Shown: piece after piece, positions 43,279 to 53,342 of the stretch
Position numbering within the stretch: position 1 is the first letter of the stretch
Layout of the letters: every line of letters begins with the position of its first letter
Assembly (NCBI RefSeq): GCF_017744115.1
Contig: NZ_JAGHQW010000042.1
Span: forward strand, 1-54,139
DNA length: 54,139 nt
From: Salinisphaera sp. G21_0
GTDB lineage: Bacteria; Pseudomonadota; Gammaproteobacteria; Pseudomonadales; Endozoicomonadaceae
Direction: 5' to 3'
Made by a program: the position numbers and the translations under genes
Notes under the pieces: generated by a model
Database searches by the model: none
What the model saw: only the letters and a program-made list of their open reading frames with translations
What the model was told of the DNA's origin: nothing

Positions 43279-44000
43279 TGGACAGGGCTTTGATAGCTGA
43301 AAACACCCAACAGTCTGACGGTATTGAAAACGACCTGATCGTACGTTACCTCGGGCGGAGAAACTACGAGCCCGTTTGGCAGGCTATGAAAGCTTTTACT
43401 GCCAACAGGGATGATCAGACCCGGGATGAATTCTGGGTGGTGGAACATCCCCCGGTTTTCACCCAGGGGCAGGCTGGCAAGCCGGAACATGTTCTTTTCC
43501 CGGGAGATATCCCGGTTATTCAGGTGGATCGTGGTGGCCAGGTTACCTACCATGGCCCGGGGCAGCTGGTGTTTTACTTCCTGATGGATGTGCGCCGGAA
43601 GAAGAGTGGTCCAAGGGCTGTGGTTTCTGCACTGGAAAGTGCCGTAATTGCAATGCTGGCCAGTTATGGTTTAGAGGCACAGAACAGGCCGGATGCGCCG
43701 GGTGTTTATGTCAATGGTGCCAAGATTGCATCCCTTGGGCTCCGCTTTCGTAAGATGTGTTCTTACCATGGTTTAAGCCTGAACGTAGATATGGATCTGG
43801 AACCATTTAACCGAATTAATCCCTGTGGTTATCCCGGGCTTAATGTGGTGGATATGGCATCGCTGCTGGGAAATGTCGATATGGAGGAAGTGAGTCGGCG
43901 TTTACTGGTATGCTTTCAGAAAGCACTGAGCTACATCAATATTGATGAAAGAACGGCAATTGATGAGCTGTTGACAACAGATAGCGGAGATGAAGGTTAA
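43278..44000 (+). CDS. lipB: Octanoyl-[ACP]:protein octanoyltransferase LipB
   Basis: The product has 240 residues. It moves the octanoyl group from acyl carrier protein to lipoyl domains in the cytoplasm. Motifs are [51 protein letters not shown] in parts, and INPCGYPGL, which carries the catalytic Cys; the Lys partner is in GAKIASLG. It overlaps ybeD by one base. lipA follows after 47 bp, with its own strong ribosome site. Confidence 0.96.
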   Translation: MDRALIAENTQQSDGIENDLIVRYLGRRNYEPVWQAMKAFTANRDDQTRDEFWVVEHPPVFTQGQAGKPEHVLFPGDIPVIQVDRGGQVTYHGPGQLVFYFLMDVRRKKSGPRAVVSALESAVIAMLASYGLEAQNRPDAPGVYVNGAKIASLGLRFRKMCSYHGLSLNVDMDLEPFNRINPCGYPGLNVVDMASLLGNVDMEEVSRRLLVCFQKALSYINIDERTAIDELLTTDSGDEG

Positions 44001-44047
44001 GCCGTTTAACAGTCCTGTTAGCAGTAATCCAAAAAAAAGGGGGAGGC

Positions 44048-45163
44048 ATGTCTACTCATTCCGAAAACAGCGGTCTTGAAACGTTTGGCAGCCATGAGCC
44101 AGTAGAAAGCCATGAGCTTGTGAATAGCGGCCTCACCGGAGAAAGCCCACGGATGAAACCGGAAAACATTATTCCTACCGTGCAAATAGACGGTAGCGTC
44201 AAAATAGAAAGTGGCACCAAATTTGTCAATGACAAAGGTATCACAGCCATTAAAAATGGCATTAAAGCCAGTGCCGGGGGGCAGCATGCCCCGATTCAGC
44301 GGAAACCATCCTGGCTCAGAATAAAAGCAAGTCACGGCACAAAGTACAAAGAAGTCAAAAGTACCGTGCATGAGCATAAGCTCAGCACGGTCTGCGAAGA
44401 GGCCATGTGCCCGAATATCAACGAGTGCTGGAGCTCCGGTACTGCAACCATCATGTTGATGGGTGATACCTGTACCCGGGCCTGCCGGTTCTGCGCTGTG
44501 AATACCGGGAATCCCAAAGGGTGGCTGGATCATGATGAACCAGAGCACACCGCTAACTCGGTTAAGCTGATGAATCTGAAGTATCTGGTGCTGACCTCGG
44601 TGAACCGGGATGACCTGTCGGATGGCGGAGCCGGACATTACGCTGCGGTGGTTCGCCGGGTTAAAGAAGAAAACCCGGATACTGATGTAGAGGTTCTGAC
44701 ACCTGATTTTCTCGGTGTTATGTCCCATGTTGAAAAGGTTGTTGATAGCCCCATAGCGGTCTTTGCCCAGAATGTCGAAACCGTGCGCCGACTGACTCAC
44801 CCCGTGCGTGATCCCAGGGCCAGTTATGAGCAGACACTGGCTGTGCTGGAACATGCCAAGAAATACCGCCCTGATGTCCTGACGAAAACCAGCCTGATGC
44901 TGGGGCTCGGTGAAACCGACGATGAGATTCTGGAAGCCCTGGATGATCTGAGAGCCATTAATGTGGATATTGTTACCTTTGGCCAGTACCTGCAGCCAAC
45001 CGTCAATCATCTTCCCATTGAGCGTTATGTGACACCGGAAGAGTTTGAAAAATATCGACAATGGGGGCTTGAGAAAGGCTTCCTGGAAGTCGTTTCCGGT
45101 GCGCTGGTGCGATCCAGTTATCGTGCGGAGCAAGTCTTACAGAAGAACAACGTTGGTCTTTGA
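44048..45163 (+). CDS. lipA: Lipoyl synthase LipA
   Basis: The product has 371 residues. It is a radical-SAM enzyme that inserts two sulfurs into octanoyl groups. The auxiliary cluster ligands are [12 protein letters not shown], the radical-SAM cluster ligands are CTRACRFC, and the closing RSSYRAE supplies the Ser ligand. The start at 44048 has GGGGGAGG just before it. The N-terminus carries about 35 extra residues before the usual pseudomonad start ([11 protein letters not shown]), including the echo [14 protein letters not shown]; an internal ATG at the usual place exists, but the ribosome site favours the long form. A GC-rich hairpin follows the gene. Confidence 0.96.
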   Translation: MSTHSENSGLETFGSHEPVESHELVNSGLTGESPRMKPENIIPTVQIDGSVKIESGTKFVNDKGITAIKNGIKASAGGQHAPIQRKPSWLRIKASHGTKYKEVKSTVHEHKLSTVCEEAMCPNINECWSSGTATIMLMGDTCTRACRFCAVNTGNPKGWLDHDEPEHTANSVKLMNLKYLVLTSVNRDDLSDGGAGHYAAVVRRVKEENPDTDVEVLTPDFLGVMSHVEKVVDSPIAVFAQNVETVRRLTHPVRDPRASYEQTLAVLEHAKKYRPDVLTKTSLMLGLGETDDEILEALDDLRAINVDIVTFGQYLQPTVNHLPIERYVTPEEFEKYRQWGLEKGFLEVVSGALVRSSYRAEQVLQKNNVGL

Positions 45164-45170
45164 TACGAAT

Positions 45171-45198
45171 GGGGGTGGGAGGCAATCCCCCCACCTTT
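45171..45198 (+). terminator. Hairpin after lipA
   Basis: GGTGGG (45174-45179) pairs with CCCACC (45190-45195) and TTT follows; the adjacent G- and C-runs allow a longer alternative stem. It lies between lipA and the convergent 887-residue gene. Confidence 0.55.
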
Positions 45199-45202
45199 GA
45201 CG

Positions 45203-47866
45203 CTATTGCTCTGTGGCCAGTTTTTTCCTTAGTCTTTGAATATCGCCTAAAGGGGTTTTTTTTGCGATGCGATGGCGTAACGAGGGTTCGTTTTTTAATC
45301 GAATTCTCCAACTATTAAACTCATTGGCTGTGCTATAAAACTCCCCCGATTTTTGTTTGAGCCTGTTTTTCTCTTTTTGGTCATCACAATCTGTTGCCAT
45401 ATCACCATGTATGTGGCCAATAAGGGATAAAAAAGAGCCGGTGACGAATGTCAGTGACAGGCTATGTTCAAATTCGGCTAAATGATGCCTGGCGATAGCG
45501 CATGGCTGAGTGATCCACTGAGCCTTATAGTCGGCTAAATTCTGGTCAAGAGGATGGAGGCAGCATAGCCATCCCAGCGCTTTATCAATAATCAGTTTTC
45601 GAATGGCCTGTTGGGTTTTTGGAAGGTCGTCAGATAATAAAACCGTGTCACCAGCCTTCCGGTCCAGGCCGTAATCGGTGAGTGTTTTGCCGGATTGAGC
45701 CAGTATATTTAACTCACCGGACTTCTGTTCTTGTTTAGCTGACGCATTGAAGGCTTCCAGATGTTCAGATCCTTTTGCTATCACTCTGAGGCTCCATAAA
45801 TCCATGTGAGCAAAGCTTGCCTGTTGTATTGTGAGCTGAGTTTCCTGACAGAATTGTTCTAACACGGCTCGAGCCTGTTCAAAGTCGCTGTTGTGTAATA
45901 ACTGTGTAACACAGAGGCTGATGTAGGACAGCCGGATTCGAGGGATTGATTTAATGCTTTCCCCTTGAATAGGTGTTTTTTCGATGCTTGTGGAGTACAC
46001 AGGACTTGCGTTGATAGAACATTGATCTTCGCCAGGGCTTTGTTTTTGATCTTTCAGGTCTCTGGTTAAGCTTCCCTGAACTCTTTTTTTACCCGGTATT
46101 TTTGTGGTTTTCTCTTTTCTGGTTGAGCCTGGGCGGCGTCGTTGTTTTCTGGATCCCTTTGTTTCGTCAGATGTCGCTTCGAGAGTGAGTGGTTTTGTTT
46201 CGGAGAGTTCCAGTTCATCAATAATTCCCTGAATATAGAATGATACGTCTTTGGCATCGATAAAATCATAGTGCTCTATAGCCCTCTGCAAAAGGGTAAT
46301 AACTTCCTCTATTGAACCGATATCATTCTTGCTGTTCTTGATCAGCAGCAACGCCAGTTGCAGGTTGGCCGCACTGATACCTTGTTGTATGGCCAGTCTG
46401 GAATGGTGAATGGCTTCTTCTAACCGGTTGTTTTGCTCATACACCTTGCTGAGTAACCATCGGGCTTCAGGGACCCGGGATTTTAACAGCTCACTTTCTG
46501 CTTTTTCAGGTTCGTTTTTCAGGTAGTACAAAACTGCGGATAAATAGAGCCTGCTGTCTTTGTTGGGGATATCGATAAGGTGGAAGGTATCTTGATTGAT
46601 CAGAAAATTACAGATAATATTCAAAACTGGCAGGTAGATTTCTGTTGATGCAAATTTCTGTATTAAAGGTAATACTTTCTTCTTGAATTCGGGAATCTGG
46701 AGAAAACGGAGGAGCTGTTCCAATGCTGACAGGCTAATGTCCGGTGAGTTATATGCCAGCTGACCATTTTCACCAAACCGAAACACGTAGAATAATAACG
46801 AATTCGGGTTTAAATCAGGAGTGTCTGTTGAACCGGGAATGATAGCAAGATTACTGCATTTTACTTTATTAACCAAATTGAGCGCAGACCCACACAATTC
46901 TGCAATGTTTAAATTTTTTGCAAGCCATTGTTGCGTGTCTTGCGCTTTTTTAAATAATTCGGAGTCATGAATAAATTCAATGATATTAGCTTTTATTGTT
47001 TCAGTGTCTCTAAAAAAAAGTATGTATTTTAATGAGTTGGTAATACTTGTGATGATGAATGTGGGCAGTAAGTCTTCATCATAAGGTTCCATTTTCTGGC
47101 TCTTCAGATCACAGCAAGTGACTCTATGATTGATTTTTGTGAGTGGTATATTGGCCATTTTTTCCTTTTCGAAAAATGATAAAATCCGTTTGCTGATTAA
47201 AACATGATTAGCCGACTTTACTTCACCTTTAGAGTTTTTTGTCCACTGTAACCAAACACTTATTAAGAAAAGGTCTTGAATTTGCTCCGGGTCGGAAGGT
47301 ATGCAGCTCAGTAAAAAATCAATAATGTGATTTTCAAACTGTTCAAGATCATCCGCTATGTTTAATAAGCTCTTTGGCACAGTTTCTGGTATGGATTCCA
47401 CGATTTCCTTTAGCTCCCAGAATTTCACATAAGTCGTCTGGAACTGGTCCAGAAGATGAGAGAGTGTTTCTGCTGATGGTGTTTGAAAATATCGTTTTTC
47501 TCTTTCTAAAGTGACATGGTTACCTCGATGACACAGTTTCTTTTTCGTTTCCAGTTGTGCTTTCGTGTAGTGAACAACCTGGTGTTCAGTTGCTTTGACA
47601 GATCGGTTACGTAGATCCAGTGGTTCCTGTGTTTGCAGGTCTTTTGGCAGATGTGACTTCAAAGTTGTTATCGCTTCAGTTAGCGCTAATGCTTCCAGAA
47701 ATGCCCCGTGATCGTTTGAGGTTTGGGGGACAAACGGTAGATGAGGGGAGAGGTTAAAAGAGTTTGCCATCGGTTTGGGTCTAGCGTCAGGGGTTGAAGT
47801 GCGGTTGAACTGTAAACTTTTAGACCACGGCAATAACGTTAAGTTCGGTAATGATGCTTTAAACAA
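45203..47866 (-). CDS. Large orphan protein with TPR-like repeats, unknown function
   Basis: The product has up to 887 residues. There is no signal peptide and no membrane helix. The middle (about 460-560) has helical pairs of TPR/Sel1 type (EARWLLSKVYEQNNRLEEAIHHSRLAI in parts, then a second pair). A basic, disordered linker (about 580-640, rich in Lys, Arg, Ser, Thr) precedes a C-terminal helical part with another TPR-like pair. The frame begins with TTG at 47866; the ATG at 47770 (MANSFNLSPHLPF) is an equally good start, and no ribosome site is clear. It reads more AT-rich than lipA and ilvD and looks acquired or lineage-specific. A secreted effector is possible but unproven. Confidence 0.7.
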   Translation of the reverse strand: MFKASLPNLTLLPWSKSLQFNRTSTPDARPKPMANSFNLSPHLPFVPQTSNDHGAFLEALALTEAITTLKSHLPKDLQTQEPLDLRNRSVKATEHQVVHYTKAQLETKKKLCHRGNHVTLEREKRYFQTPSAETLSHLLDQFQTTYVKFWELKEIVESIPETVPKSLLNIADDLEQFENHIIDFLLSCIPSDPEQIQDLFLISVWLQWTKNSKGEVKSANHVLISKRILSFFEKEKMANIPLTKINHRVTCCDLKSQKMEPYDEDLLPTFIITSITNSLKYILFFRDTETIKANIIEFIHDSELFKKAQDTQQWLAKNLNIAELCGSALNLVNKVKCSNLAIIPGSTDTPDLNPNSLLFYVFRFGENGQLAYNSPDISLSALEQLLRFLQIPEFKKKVLPLIQKFASTEIYLPVLNIICNFLINQDTFHLIDIPNKDSRLYLSAVLYYLKNEPEKAESELLKSRVPEARWLLSKVYEQNNRLEEAIHHSRLAIQQGISAANLQLALLLIKNSKNDIGSIEEVITLLQRAIEHYDFIDAKDVSFYIQGIIDELELSETKPLTLEATSDETKGSRKQRRRPGSTRKEKTTKIPGKKRVQGSLTRDLKDQKQSPGEDQCSINASPVYSTSIEKTPIQGESIKSIPRIRLSYISLCVTQLLHNSDFEQARAVLEQFCQETQLTIQQASFAHMDLWSLRVIAKGSEHLEAFNASAKQEQKSGELNILAQSGKTLTDYGLDRKAGDTVLLSDDLPKTQQAIRKLIIDKALGWLCCLHPLDQNLADYKAQWITQPCAIARHHLAEFEHSLSLTFVTGSFLSLIGHIHGDMATDCDDQKEKNRLKQKSGEFYSTANEFNSWRIRLKNEPSLRHRIAKKTPLGDIQRLRKKLATEQ

Positions 47867-48186
47867 AAAGCTACGATTTACTGGTAGGCTTCAGGGGGCT
47901 ACTCACTTAAGATGTATTTCCCGGACTACGGCCTTCGCAATGCTTGCTTGATATTCATAAAATAAGTGGTTGGTCAACCACTTATGGTAAGGTGCTTGCT
48001 ATTGCTCATATGCCTCTGAGTAATAGCCGCTTTCCCGTCCCTACTGTTCTGTGGGCCAGAGCAAGGTAGAATGTTCGCTGTTTTACCATGGGTATTTGTC
48101 ACTAATGACTGAACATCCGATAGCCAGGGGCATTGAGTGCCGTCTGACTGAAGGGATGACTGCGGCAGGAATTCAGCTTTAACACT
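47867..48186. other. Intergenic region upstream of the DUF3581 gene
   Basis: About 320 bases without a gene that I can support. It holds a 24-bp palindrome at 47962-47985 and must contain promoters for the 887-residue gene (minus) and the DUF3581 gene (plus). A minus-strand open frame over 47974-48297 looks like chance. Confidence 0.5.
47962..47985. promoter_or_regulatory. 24-bp palindrome, candidate operator
   Basis: ATAAGTGGTTG and CAACCACTTAT are perfectly complementary around a GT centre. It lies in the divergent region between the 887-residue gene and the DUF3581 gene. The TGGT...ACCA content recalls GntR/FadR-class sites, but the symmetry axis does not match a known consensus. There is no U-tract, so a terminator is unlikely. 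Confidence 0.5.
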
Positions 48187-48897
48187 ATGTTTATTGATCA
48201 ATACTGTACCTCTCTGGCAGACAACCGCTTTTCCTTTACCCGCGAACAGGCCAGCCAGTTTGCGAAGCGCATTGCCAATGATTTTAACCCTCTGCATGAT
48301 GTGGATAACTCCCGCTTCTGCGTTCCGGGTGATCTGCTATTTGCCAAGATCCTGCTGAGCGAAGGTCTGTATAGCGATATGCGTGTCACTTTCAATGGCA
48401 TGGTCACCGACGGTGTTGAGCTGGAAATCTGTACCAACGAAAAAGGGCATAAGAGCATTTATGATCTTTCCGGCAAGCTGTATCTGGATATTGAACGCCA
48501 CGGAGCCTGCAGCCACGATACGTTGATGATTGAGCAGCTGGTGCGCAGTTATGTGGCCTTTTCCGGTGAGAGTTTTCCCAATGTCTTTGTGCCGCTGATG
48601 AAGTCCCATGGGGTTATGATCAATGCCGTCAAACCGCTGGTCATCTACGACAGCATGACCTTGAAAATGGCGCGTGTTGACCTGGTAAACCCGCATCTGG
48701 AAGCAGCAGGCGCGACTTTGGACGTTAATGGCAAGCGGGGTAAGGTGACGCTTAACTTTGTTTACCGTGAAAATGGTGATGTGGTGGGGATGGGGGAGAA
48801 AACCATGATTCTCTCCGGCTTGCGGCCCTACGACCAGGAAGCCATTGATATCATGATTAAAAAACACAGCGCCCGGCAGCACCAGTTTGCCGGCTGA
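48187..48897 (+). CDS. DUF3581 family protein
   Basis: The product has 236 residues. The start FSFTREQASQFAKRIANDFNPLHDVDNSRFCVPGDLLFA in parts matches DUF3581 proteins of pseudomonads and related marine bacteria; the HD and FCVPGDLLFA pattern resembles MaoC/hot-dog dehydratases. A hot-dog acyl-binding role is therefore possible, but no activity is established that I know of. No signal peptide. It stands alone, between a gap with a palindrome and a 277-bp gap before ilvD. Confidence 0.85.
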   Translation: MFIDQYCTSLADNRFSFTREQASQFAKRIANDFNPLHDVDNSRFCVPGDLLFAKILLSEGLYSDMRVTFNGMVTDGVELEICTNEKGHKSIYDLSGKLYLDIERHGACSHDTLMIEQLVRSYVAFSGESFPNVFVPLMKSHGVMINAVKPLVIYDSMTLKMARVDLVNPHLEAAGATLDVNGKRGKVTLNFVYRENGDVVGMGEKTMILSGLRPYDQEAIDIMIKKHSARQHQFAG

Positions 48898-49174
48898 GCG
48901 TCTTTTTTGGCCCTTCTGGTAATGGCCACTTTTCAATGGATACGTCTTAATTTTCTGTGATGACTTTGAAGAGTGGATTCTATTCCGGTTTTTCCAGTGG
49001 TATTTCCACATAGTCAGACAAATCGCCTGAATTTTGATATTCTAACCGGCCGCCATTGGATGGCGATGAAAACCCCGTCAGCAATGGAGTGCATTGGCTT
49101 TTTAAAAGTTACCGTGTACAGACAGAAGCAAGAATAAAACCATTTGCCATTGACCGTTATAGAGGGACTGTTTC

Positions 49175-51016
49175 ATGCCAGCCTATCGCTCCAGAACATC
49201 CACCCATGGCCGAAACATGGCCGGAGCCCGTGCGCTATGGCGGGCAACAGGTATGAACGATGGGGATTTCAACAAACCCATTATTGCTGTCGCTAACTCA
49301 TTTACCCAGTTCGTGCCTGGTCATGTTCATTTGAAGGACATGGGGCAACTGGTTTGCCGTGAAATTGAGCAGCATGGTGGTGTGGCGAAAGAGTTCAACA
49401 CCATTGCCGTGGATGACGGCATAGCCATGGGGCACGATGGCATGCTCTATTCCCTGCCCAGCCGGGACATCATTGCTGACTCCGTGGAATATATGGTCAA
49501 TGCCCACACAGCCGATGCGCTGGTCTGTATTTCCAACTGTGACAAAATCACTCCGGGCATGTTGATGGCGGCCATGCGCCTGAACATTCCGGTGGTTTTT
49601 GTTTCAGGTGGGCCAATGGAAGCGGGTAAAACCAAACTGTCCCAACATGGGCTTGATCTGGTTGATGCCATGGTGATCGCCGCTTCAGATGCCGATGATG
49701 AAACCGTTGCCGAATATGAGCGTTCAGCCTGTCCAACCTGTGGTTCCTGCTCAGGGATGTTTACCGCCAACTCCATGAATTGTCTGACGGAAGCGCTGGG
49801 TCTTTCCCTGCCGGGCAATGGTTCCATGCTGGCTACTCACGCTGATCGTGAGCAGCTGTTTCTGGAGGCAGCTCGCCGAATTGTTGATATCACCCGGCGT
49901 TATTATGAACACGACGATGAGAGTGTACTGCCCAGAACCATTGCCAGTTTCAAGGCGTTTGAAAATGCCATGAGTCTGGACATCGCCATGGGTGGATCGA
50001 CCAATACCATCCTGCATCTGCTGGCGGCTGCACAGGAGGGTGGTATACCTTTCGATATGCGTAATATTGACGAGTTATCCCGTCGGATTCCGCAGTTATG
50101 CAAAGTGGCACCCAACACCCCGAAATACCATATGGAGGATGTTCACCGGGCGGGTGGGGTGATGGGTATCCTTGGTGAGCTGGATCGTGCCGGGTTATTG
50201 CACAATGATATTCCCATGGTGCGCAGCGCCACCGTCAGTGAAGCCTTGTCCCGCTGGGATATTATCCAGACCAGCGATGAGTCGGTAAAAACCTTCTTTA
50301 AGGCGGGTCCTGCCGGCATTCGTACCACAGAAGCATTCAGTCAGGATTATCGCTGGGAAACACTGGATGATGACCGGGCGGAAGGCTGTATTCGCTCACT
50401 GGAACATGCCTTCAGTACTGAGGGTGGGCTTGCTGTGCTTTATGGCAATATTGCCGTCGATGGCTGTGTGGTCAAAACCTCGGGTGTTGATGATGATAAC
50501 CTGGTCTTCGAAGGTCCGGCCCATATCTGTGAAAGTCAGGAGGACGCGGTCAACGCTATTCTGGAAGACCGGGTGCAGCCGGGAGAGGTGGTGATCGTTC
50601 GTTACGAAGGGCCAAAAGGTGGGCCGGGTATGCAGGAAATGCTCTACCCGACCAGTTATCTGAAATCGAAAGGGCTGGGTAAGGCCTGTGCGTTGCTGAC
50701 GGATGGACGATTCTCCGGTGGTACTTCCGGACTCTCCATTGGTCATGCTTCTCCTGAGGCCGCATCCGGTGGTGCCATTGGTCTGGTGGAGAATGGGGAT
50801 ATCATTCGGATAGATATTCCCAACCGAAGCATTAATGTCCAGTTGACCGAAGACCAGCTGGCTGTGCGACGGGCAGCCATGGACGCCCGGGGGAAAGATG
50901 CCTGGAAGCCGGTTAAACCCCGGCCAAGAAAGGTCTCTACTGCACTAAAAGCTTATGCGCGTATGGTAACAAGCGCGGATAAGGGTGCCGTTCGGGATTT
51001 GAGCCTTTTTGACTGA
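49175..51016 (+). CDS. ilvD: Dihydroxy-acid dehydratase
   Basis: The product has 613 residues, standard for IlvD. It dehydrates 2,3-dihydroxy acids to the 2-oxo acid precursors of valine, isoleucine and leucine in the cytoplasm. Iron-sulfur ligands are visible in [11 protein letters not shown] and [12 protein letters not shown], and the C-terminal [17 protein letters not shown] carries the active-site serine region. AGAGGGA lies 8 bases before the ATG. It ends two bases before the convergent exporter gene. Confidence 0.97.
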   Translation: MPAYRSRTSTHGRNMAGARALWRATGMNDGDFNKPIIAVANSFTQFVPGHVHLKDMGQLVCREIEQHGGVAKEFNTIAVDDGIAMGHDGMLYSLPSRDIIADSVEYMVNAHTADALVCISNCDKITPGMLMAAMRLNIPVVFVSGGPMEAGKTKLSQHGLDLVDAMVIAASDADDETVAEYERSACPTCGSCSGMFTANSMNCLTEALGLSLPGNGSMLATHADREQLFLEAARRIVDITRRYYEHDDESVLPRTIASFKAFENAMSLDIAMGGSTNTILHLLAAAQEGGIPFDMRNIDELSRRIPQLCKVAPNTPKYHMEDVHRAGGVMGILGELDRAGLLHNDIPMVRSATVSEALSRWDIIQTSDESVKTFFKAGPAGIRTTEAFSQDYRWETLDDDRAEGCIRSLEHAFSTEGGLAVLYGNIAVDGCVVKTSGVDDDNLVFEGPAHICESQEDAVNAILEDRVQPGEVVIVRYEGPKGGPGMQEMLYPTSYLKSKGLGKACALLTDGRFSGGTSGLSIGHASPEAASGGAIGLVENGDIIRIDIPNRSINVQLTEDQLAVRRAAMDARGKDAWKPVKPRPRKVSTALKAYARMVTSADKGAVRDLSLFD

Positions 51017-51017
51017 A

Positions 51018-51632
51018 CTACATAAACAAAATACGAAGAGCCACCAGAATCAGCAGGATGCCACACAGCCGGTTGATCAGCGTGGCTCTTTTTCGCAGCG
51101 CTGGCAGCACTTTGCCATGGCCTGCTACTGAGGCAACCAGGCAATACCAGACGCCATCGCAGAGTGTGACAATGGATGCCATCAGTATCTGAGTCATTAC
51201 CGAGGAATCAGGCGTCACAAACTGGCTGAACAGCGCAAGGAAAAATACGGCAATCTTGGGGTTCAGGAAAGAGACCAGAAAGCCGTCAATTGCCGCCTGT
51301 TTCAGGCTCAGCTGCTGCTGTAACTGATGCTGGTCGTTAATTAACGAGGATGCGGAGGTAATGGCCTTGTACCCCATCCAGGCCAGATAGGCGGAACCTG
51401 CATAGGTAATCAATTTATAGAGCCAGGGCGTTTCAGTAATCACAACACCGATACCCGCCGCCACCAGAAACGCATAAATGCCAATCCCCAGGGCATGGGA
51501 AATCGAGGTAACCAGCCCATGGGCCCTGGAACCCTGCACGGTACTTTTCATGACGGCCGCCAGACTTGGGCCCGGTGAGATGGCTCCAAGCGCGCAAATG
51601 GCCAGAATGGATAACCAGGAAGATGCTGTCAT
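51018..51632 (-). CDS. LysE/RhtB-family amino-acid exporter
   Basis: The product has 204 residues with about six membrane segments. The conserved start GAISPGPSLAAVMKSTVQGSR in parts is the LysE/RhtB motif (SPGP), and FLVSFLNPKIAVFFLALFSQF matches the fourth-fifth helix region with its NPK. It should export an amino acid or homoserine-like compound by proton antiport. It is a second member of the family in this window and is tail-to-tail with ilvD, though this adjacency does not prove a branched-chain substrate. Confidence 0.88.
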   Translation of the reverse strand: MTASSWLSILAICALGAISPGPSLAAVMKSTVQGSRAHGLVTSISHALGIGIYAFLVAAGIGVVITETPWLYKLITYAGSAYLAWMGYKAITSASSLINDQHQLQQQLSLKQAAIDGFLVSFLNPKIAVFFLALFSQFVTPDSSVMTQILMASIVTLCDGVWYCLVASVAGHGKVLPALRKRATLINRLCGILLILVALRILFM

Positions 51633-51706
51633 TGCACTACTACTTTTATGTGTTGTTTATGTGATGTTGTATTGGCAGCGAAGTATAGTGCTTTGCCAGC
51701 AGTCTT

Positions 51707-52144
51707 TTAATTAACTTTGCTGGTTCTGTCTGGTTTGGCAAGGACATCCCTGGCCTTTTCCAGCGCGGCATACTCATCAATAAACCAGCCCACACATCGT
51801 TCAGTGCTAATCGGCACCCCTGACTCATTGATGGGCTGATAAACGATCCACCACCGCTCTTCTGGCCGGGGATCGTTGTACACAAAGACATATTTCATAT
51901 CGCCCCGGTCAGTAATGGAGACCATTACCTTATCGTAGGGGGTATACGGACACACGTCTTCCATCAAAAACACATAAGTAGGTCTGCCCTGATTGAACTC
52001 AATGTACTGAAACTCCTTTATCCGGCGAAAGGTATCAAGTGCCTTTTCGATGTCCGAATTCATCAGGTAGCCGGGAATATTGTTGTTATCCCACCAGAAT
52101 TTGCCGTCCAATGATGGCTTTTTAACAAGAAAAGATCTGTTCAT
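51707..52144 (-). CDS. Hypothetical protein, about 145 residues
   Basis: The product is soluble, with no signal peptide. It is rich in aromatic residues (KFWWDNNNIPGYL, ERWWIVYQPINES) and has a charged C-terminal helix (EYAALEKARDVLAKPDR). The first in-frame codon is at 52165; ATG 52144 (MNRSFLVKKP) is an equal or better start, and no ribosome site decides. It lies where nadD stands in E. coli (after holA) but has no nucleotidyltransferase motif. No family recognised. Confidence 0.65.
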   Translation of the reverse strand: MNRSFLVKKPSLDGKFWWDNNNIPGYLMNSDIEKALDTFRRIKEFQYIEFNQGRPTYVFLMEDVCPYTPYDKVMVSITDRGDMKYVFVYNDPRPEERWWIVYQPINESGVPISTERCVGWFIDEYAALEKARDVLAKPDRTSKVN

Positions 52145-52292
52145 AGTGCATAGTCCATTAAACATTATTTAATTTTTTAGACCGTGCGTACCAGATTAGG
52201 TTCCATGTCATGTTCATCGACAGGGTTCAGGGCATGTTATTGATAAATGAGCCAGGCAGATGAAATCAGCGTTTCCCGGCTACTTTCTGAAG

Positions 52293-53342
52293 TCAGTTGA
52301 TGACCTGAATGGGGGGTAAACCTGCCAGACTCAGGGTCAGGGTCAGCAGTTTATCCCAGGCGTTACCTTTCTCTAACCCTTTGATACAACGATCAATCTT
52401 TCCTGTATACAGCAGCATCTGACGCAGGTTTCGCTCGCTGCTCCGGCGAATGGCCTTTTCCAGCAATGATGTCCTGCGCTTGAGCATAAATGGCACGAAC
52501 CCCAGCGCTTTAGCGGATTGTTCAATGGCCAGATCCCTTGCCATTCCCCGGGATAGCTGTCGGCTGAGATGGCTAAGCAGGCGTATCTCCCTGGCCAGTG
52601 CCCAGAGAATGATCGGAGGCTCAATGCCTTCACCTTTCAGAATGCCCAGGATGCGCACACACTGCTTGATATTGCCTTCCAGGGCGCTGTCCAGCAGTTG
52701 GAACACATCATATCGGGCACTGTCCGACACCGCTTCTCGCACATTAGCTTCATCAATGGTTTTGTCCCTGGCCAGAAGCTTGAGCTTTTCCAGTTCCTGG
52801 GATGCCGCCAGAAGATTCCCTTCCACACGCTCGGCTATCAGGCTCAGGGCATCCGGGGTTGCCCGGTAGCCATCCACTTTAAGCTGTTGAGCGAGCCAGC
52901 CTGGTAGCTGTCCGGATTCGATTGGCCAGATGGGAATAAATACTCCGGCCTGTTCCAGCGCCTTGAACCATTTTGATTTTTGCAGGGTGTTATCCAGACG
53001 ATCCGTGATCATCAGCAGCAGATTGTCCGGTGAGGGGTGGCTGAGGTATTCCAGCAGCGCTTTACTGCCTGCATCTCCGGGCTTGCCATTGGGGATTCGC
53101 AGCTCAAGAATCTGCTTCTGGGCAAACAGCGACAGGCTGTTGGCCGTGCTGAGAAAATCCCCCCAGTCAAAGCCGTTTTCAATATGATAAACATGGCGCT
53201 CGGAAAACCCGGTGTCCCTGGCATATTGGCGGATCTGATCACAGCACCGGGCAACCTGAAGCGGTTCATCACCGCTGACGATGTAGACAGGTGCCAGCTG
53301 TTTCTTCAGCTGTGCTCCCAGTTGGTCAATACGAAGCTTCAA
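52293..53342 (-). CDS. holA: DNA polymerase III subunit delta
   Basis: The product has 349 residues. Delta opens the beta sliding clamp as part of the clamp loader. Family features are the start KLRIDQLGAQLKKQLAPVYIVSGDEPLQV in parts, then an AAA-like fold with NLLLMITDRLDN, the region PIWPIESGQLPGWLAQQLKVDG in parts, and a C-terminal helical collar. The ATG overlaps the lptE stop (ATGA), so the genes are coupled. The neighbour downstream is not nadD, unlike E. coli. Confidence 0.94.
   Translation of the reverse strand: MKLRIDQLGAQLKKQLAPVYIVSGDEPLQVARCCDQIRQYARDTGFSERHVYHIENGFDWGDFLSTANSLSLFAQKQILELRIPNGKPGDAGSKALLEYLSHPSPDNLLLMITDRLDNTLQKSKWFKALEQAGVFIPIWPIESGQLPGWLAQQLKVDGYRATPDALSLIAERVEGNLLAASQELEKLKLLARDKTIDEANVREAVSDSARYDVFQLLDSALEGNIKQCVRILGILKGEGIEPPIILWALAREIRLLSHLSRQLSRGMARDLAIEQSAKALGFVPFMLKRRTSLLEKAIRRSSERNLRQMLLYTGKIDRCIKGLEKGNAWDKLLTLTLSLAGLPPIQVIN

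Noticed and set aside
44018-45133. 371-codon minus-strand frame opposite lipA
   Set aside because: Antisense shadow of lipA, whose cluster cysteines and ribosome site are clear.
47974-48297. 107-codon minus-strand frame upstream of and into the DUF3581 gene
   Set aside because: It overlaps the start of a well-supported gene and contains the palindrome; no family resemblance.
48908-48934. TGGCC/GGCCA stem after the DUF3581 gene
   Set aside because: Five-bp stem with an 11-base loop and an interrupted T-run; too weak to call a terminator.
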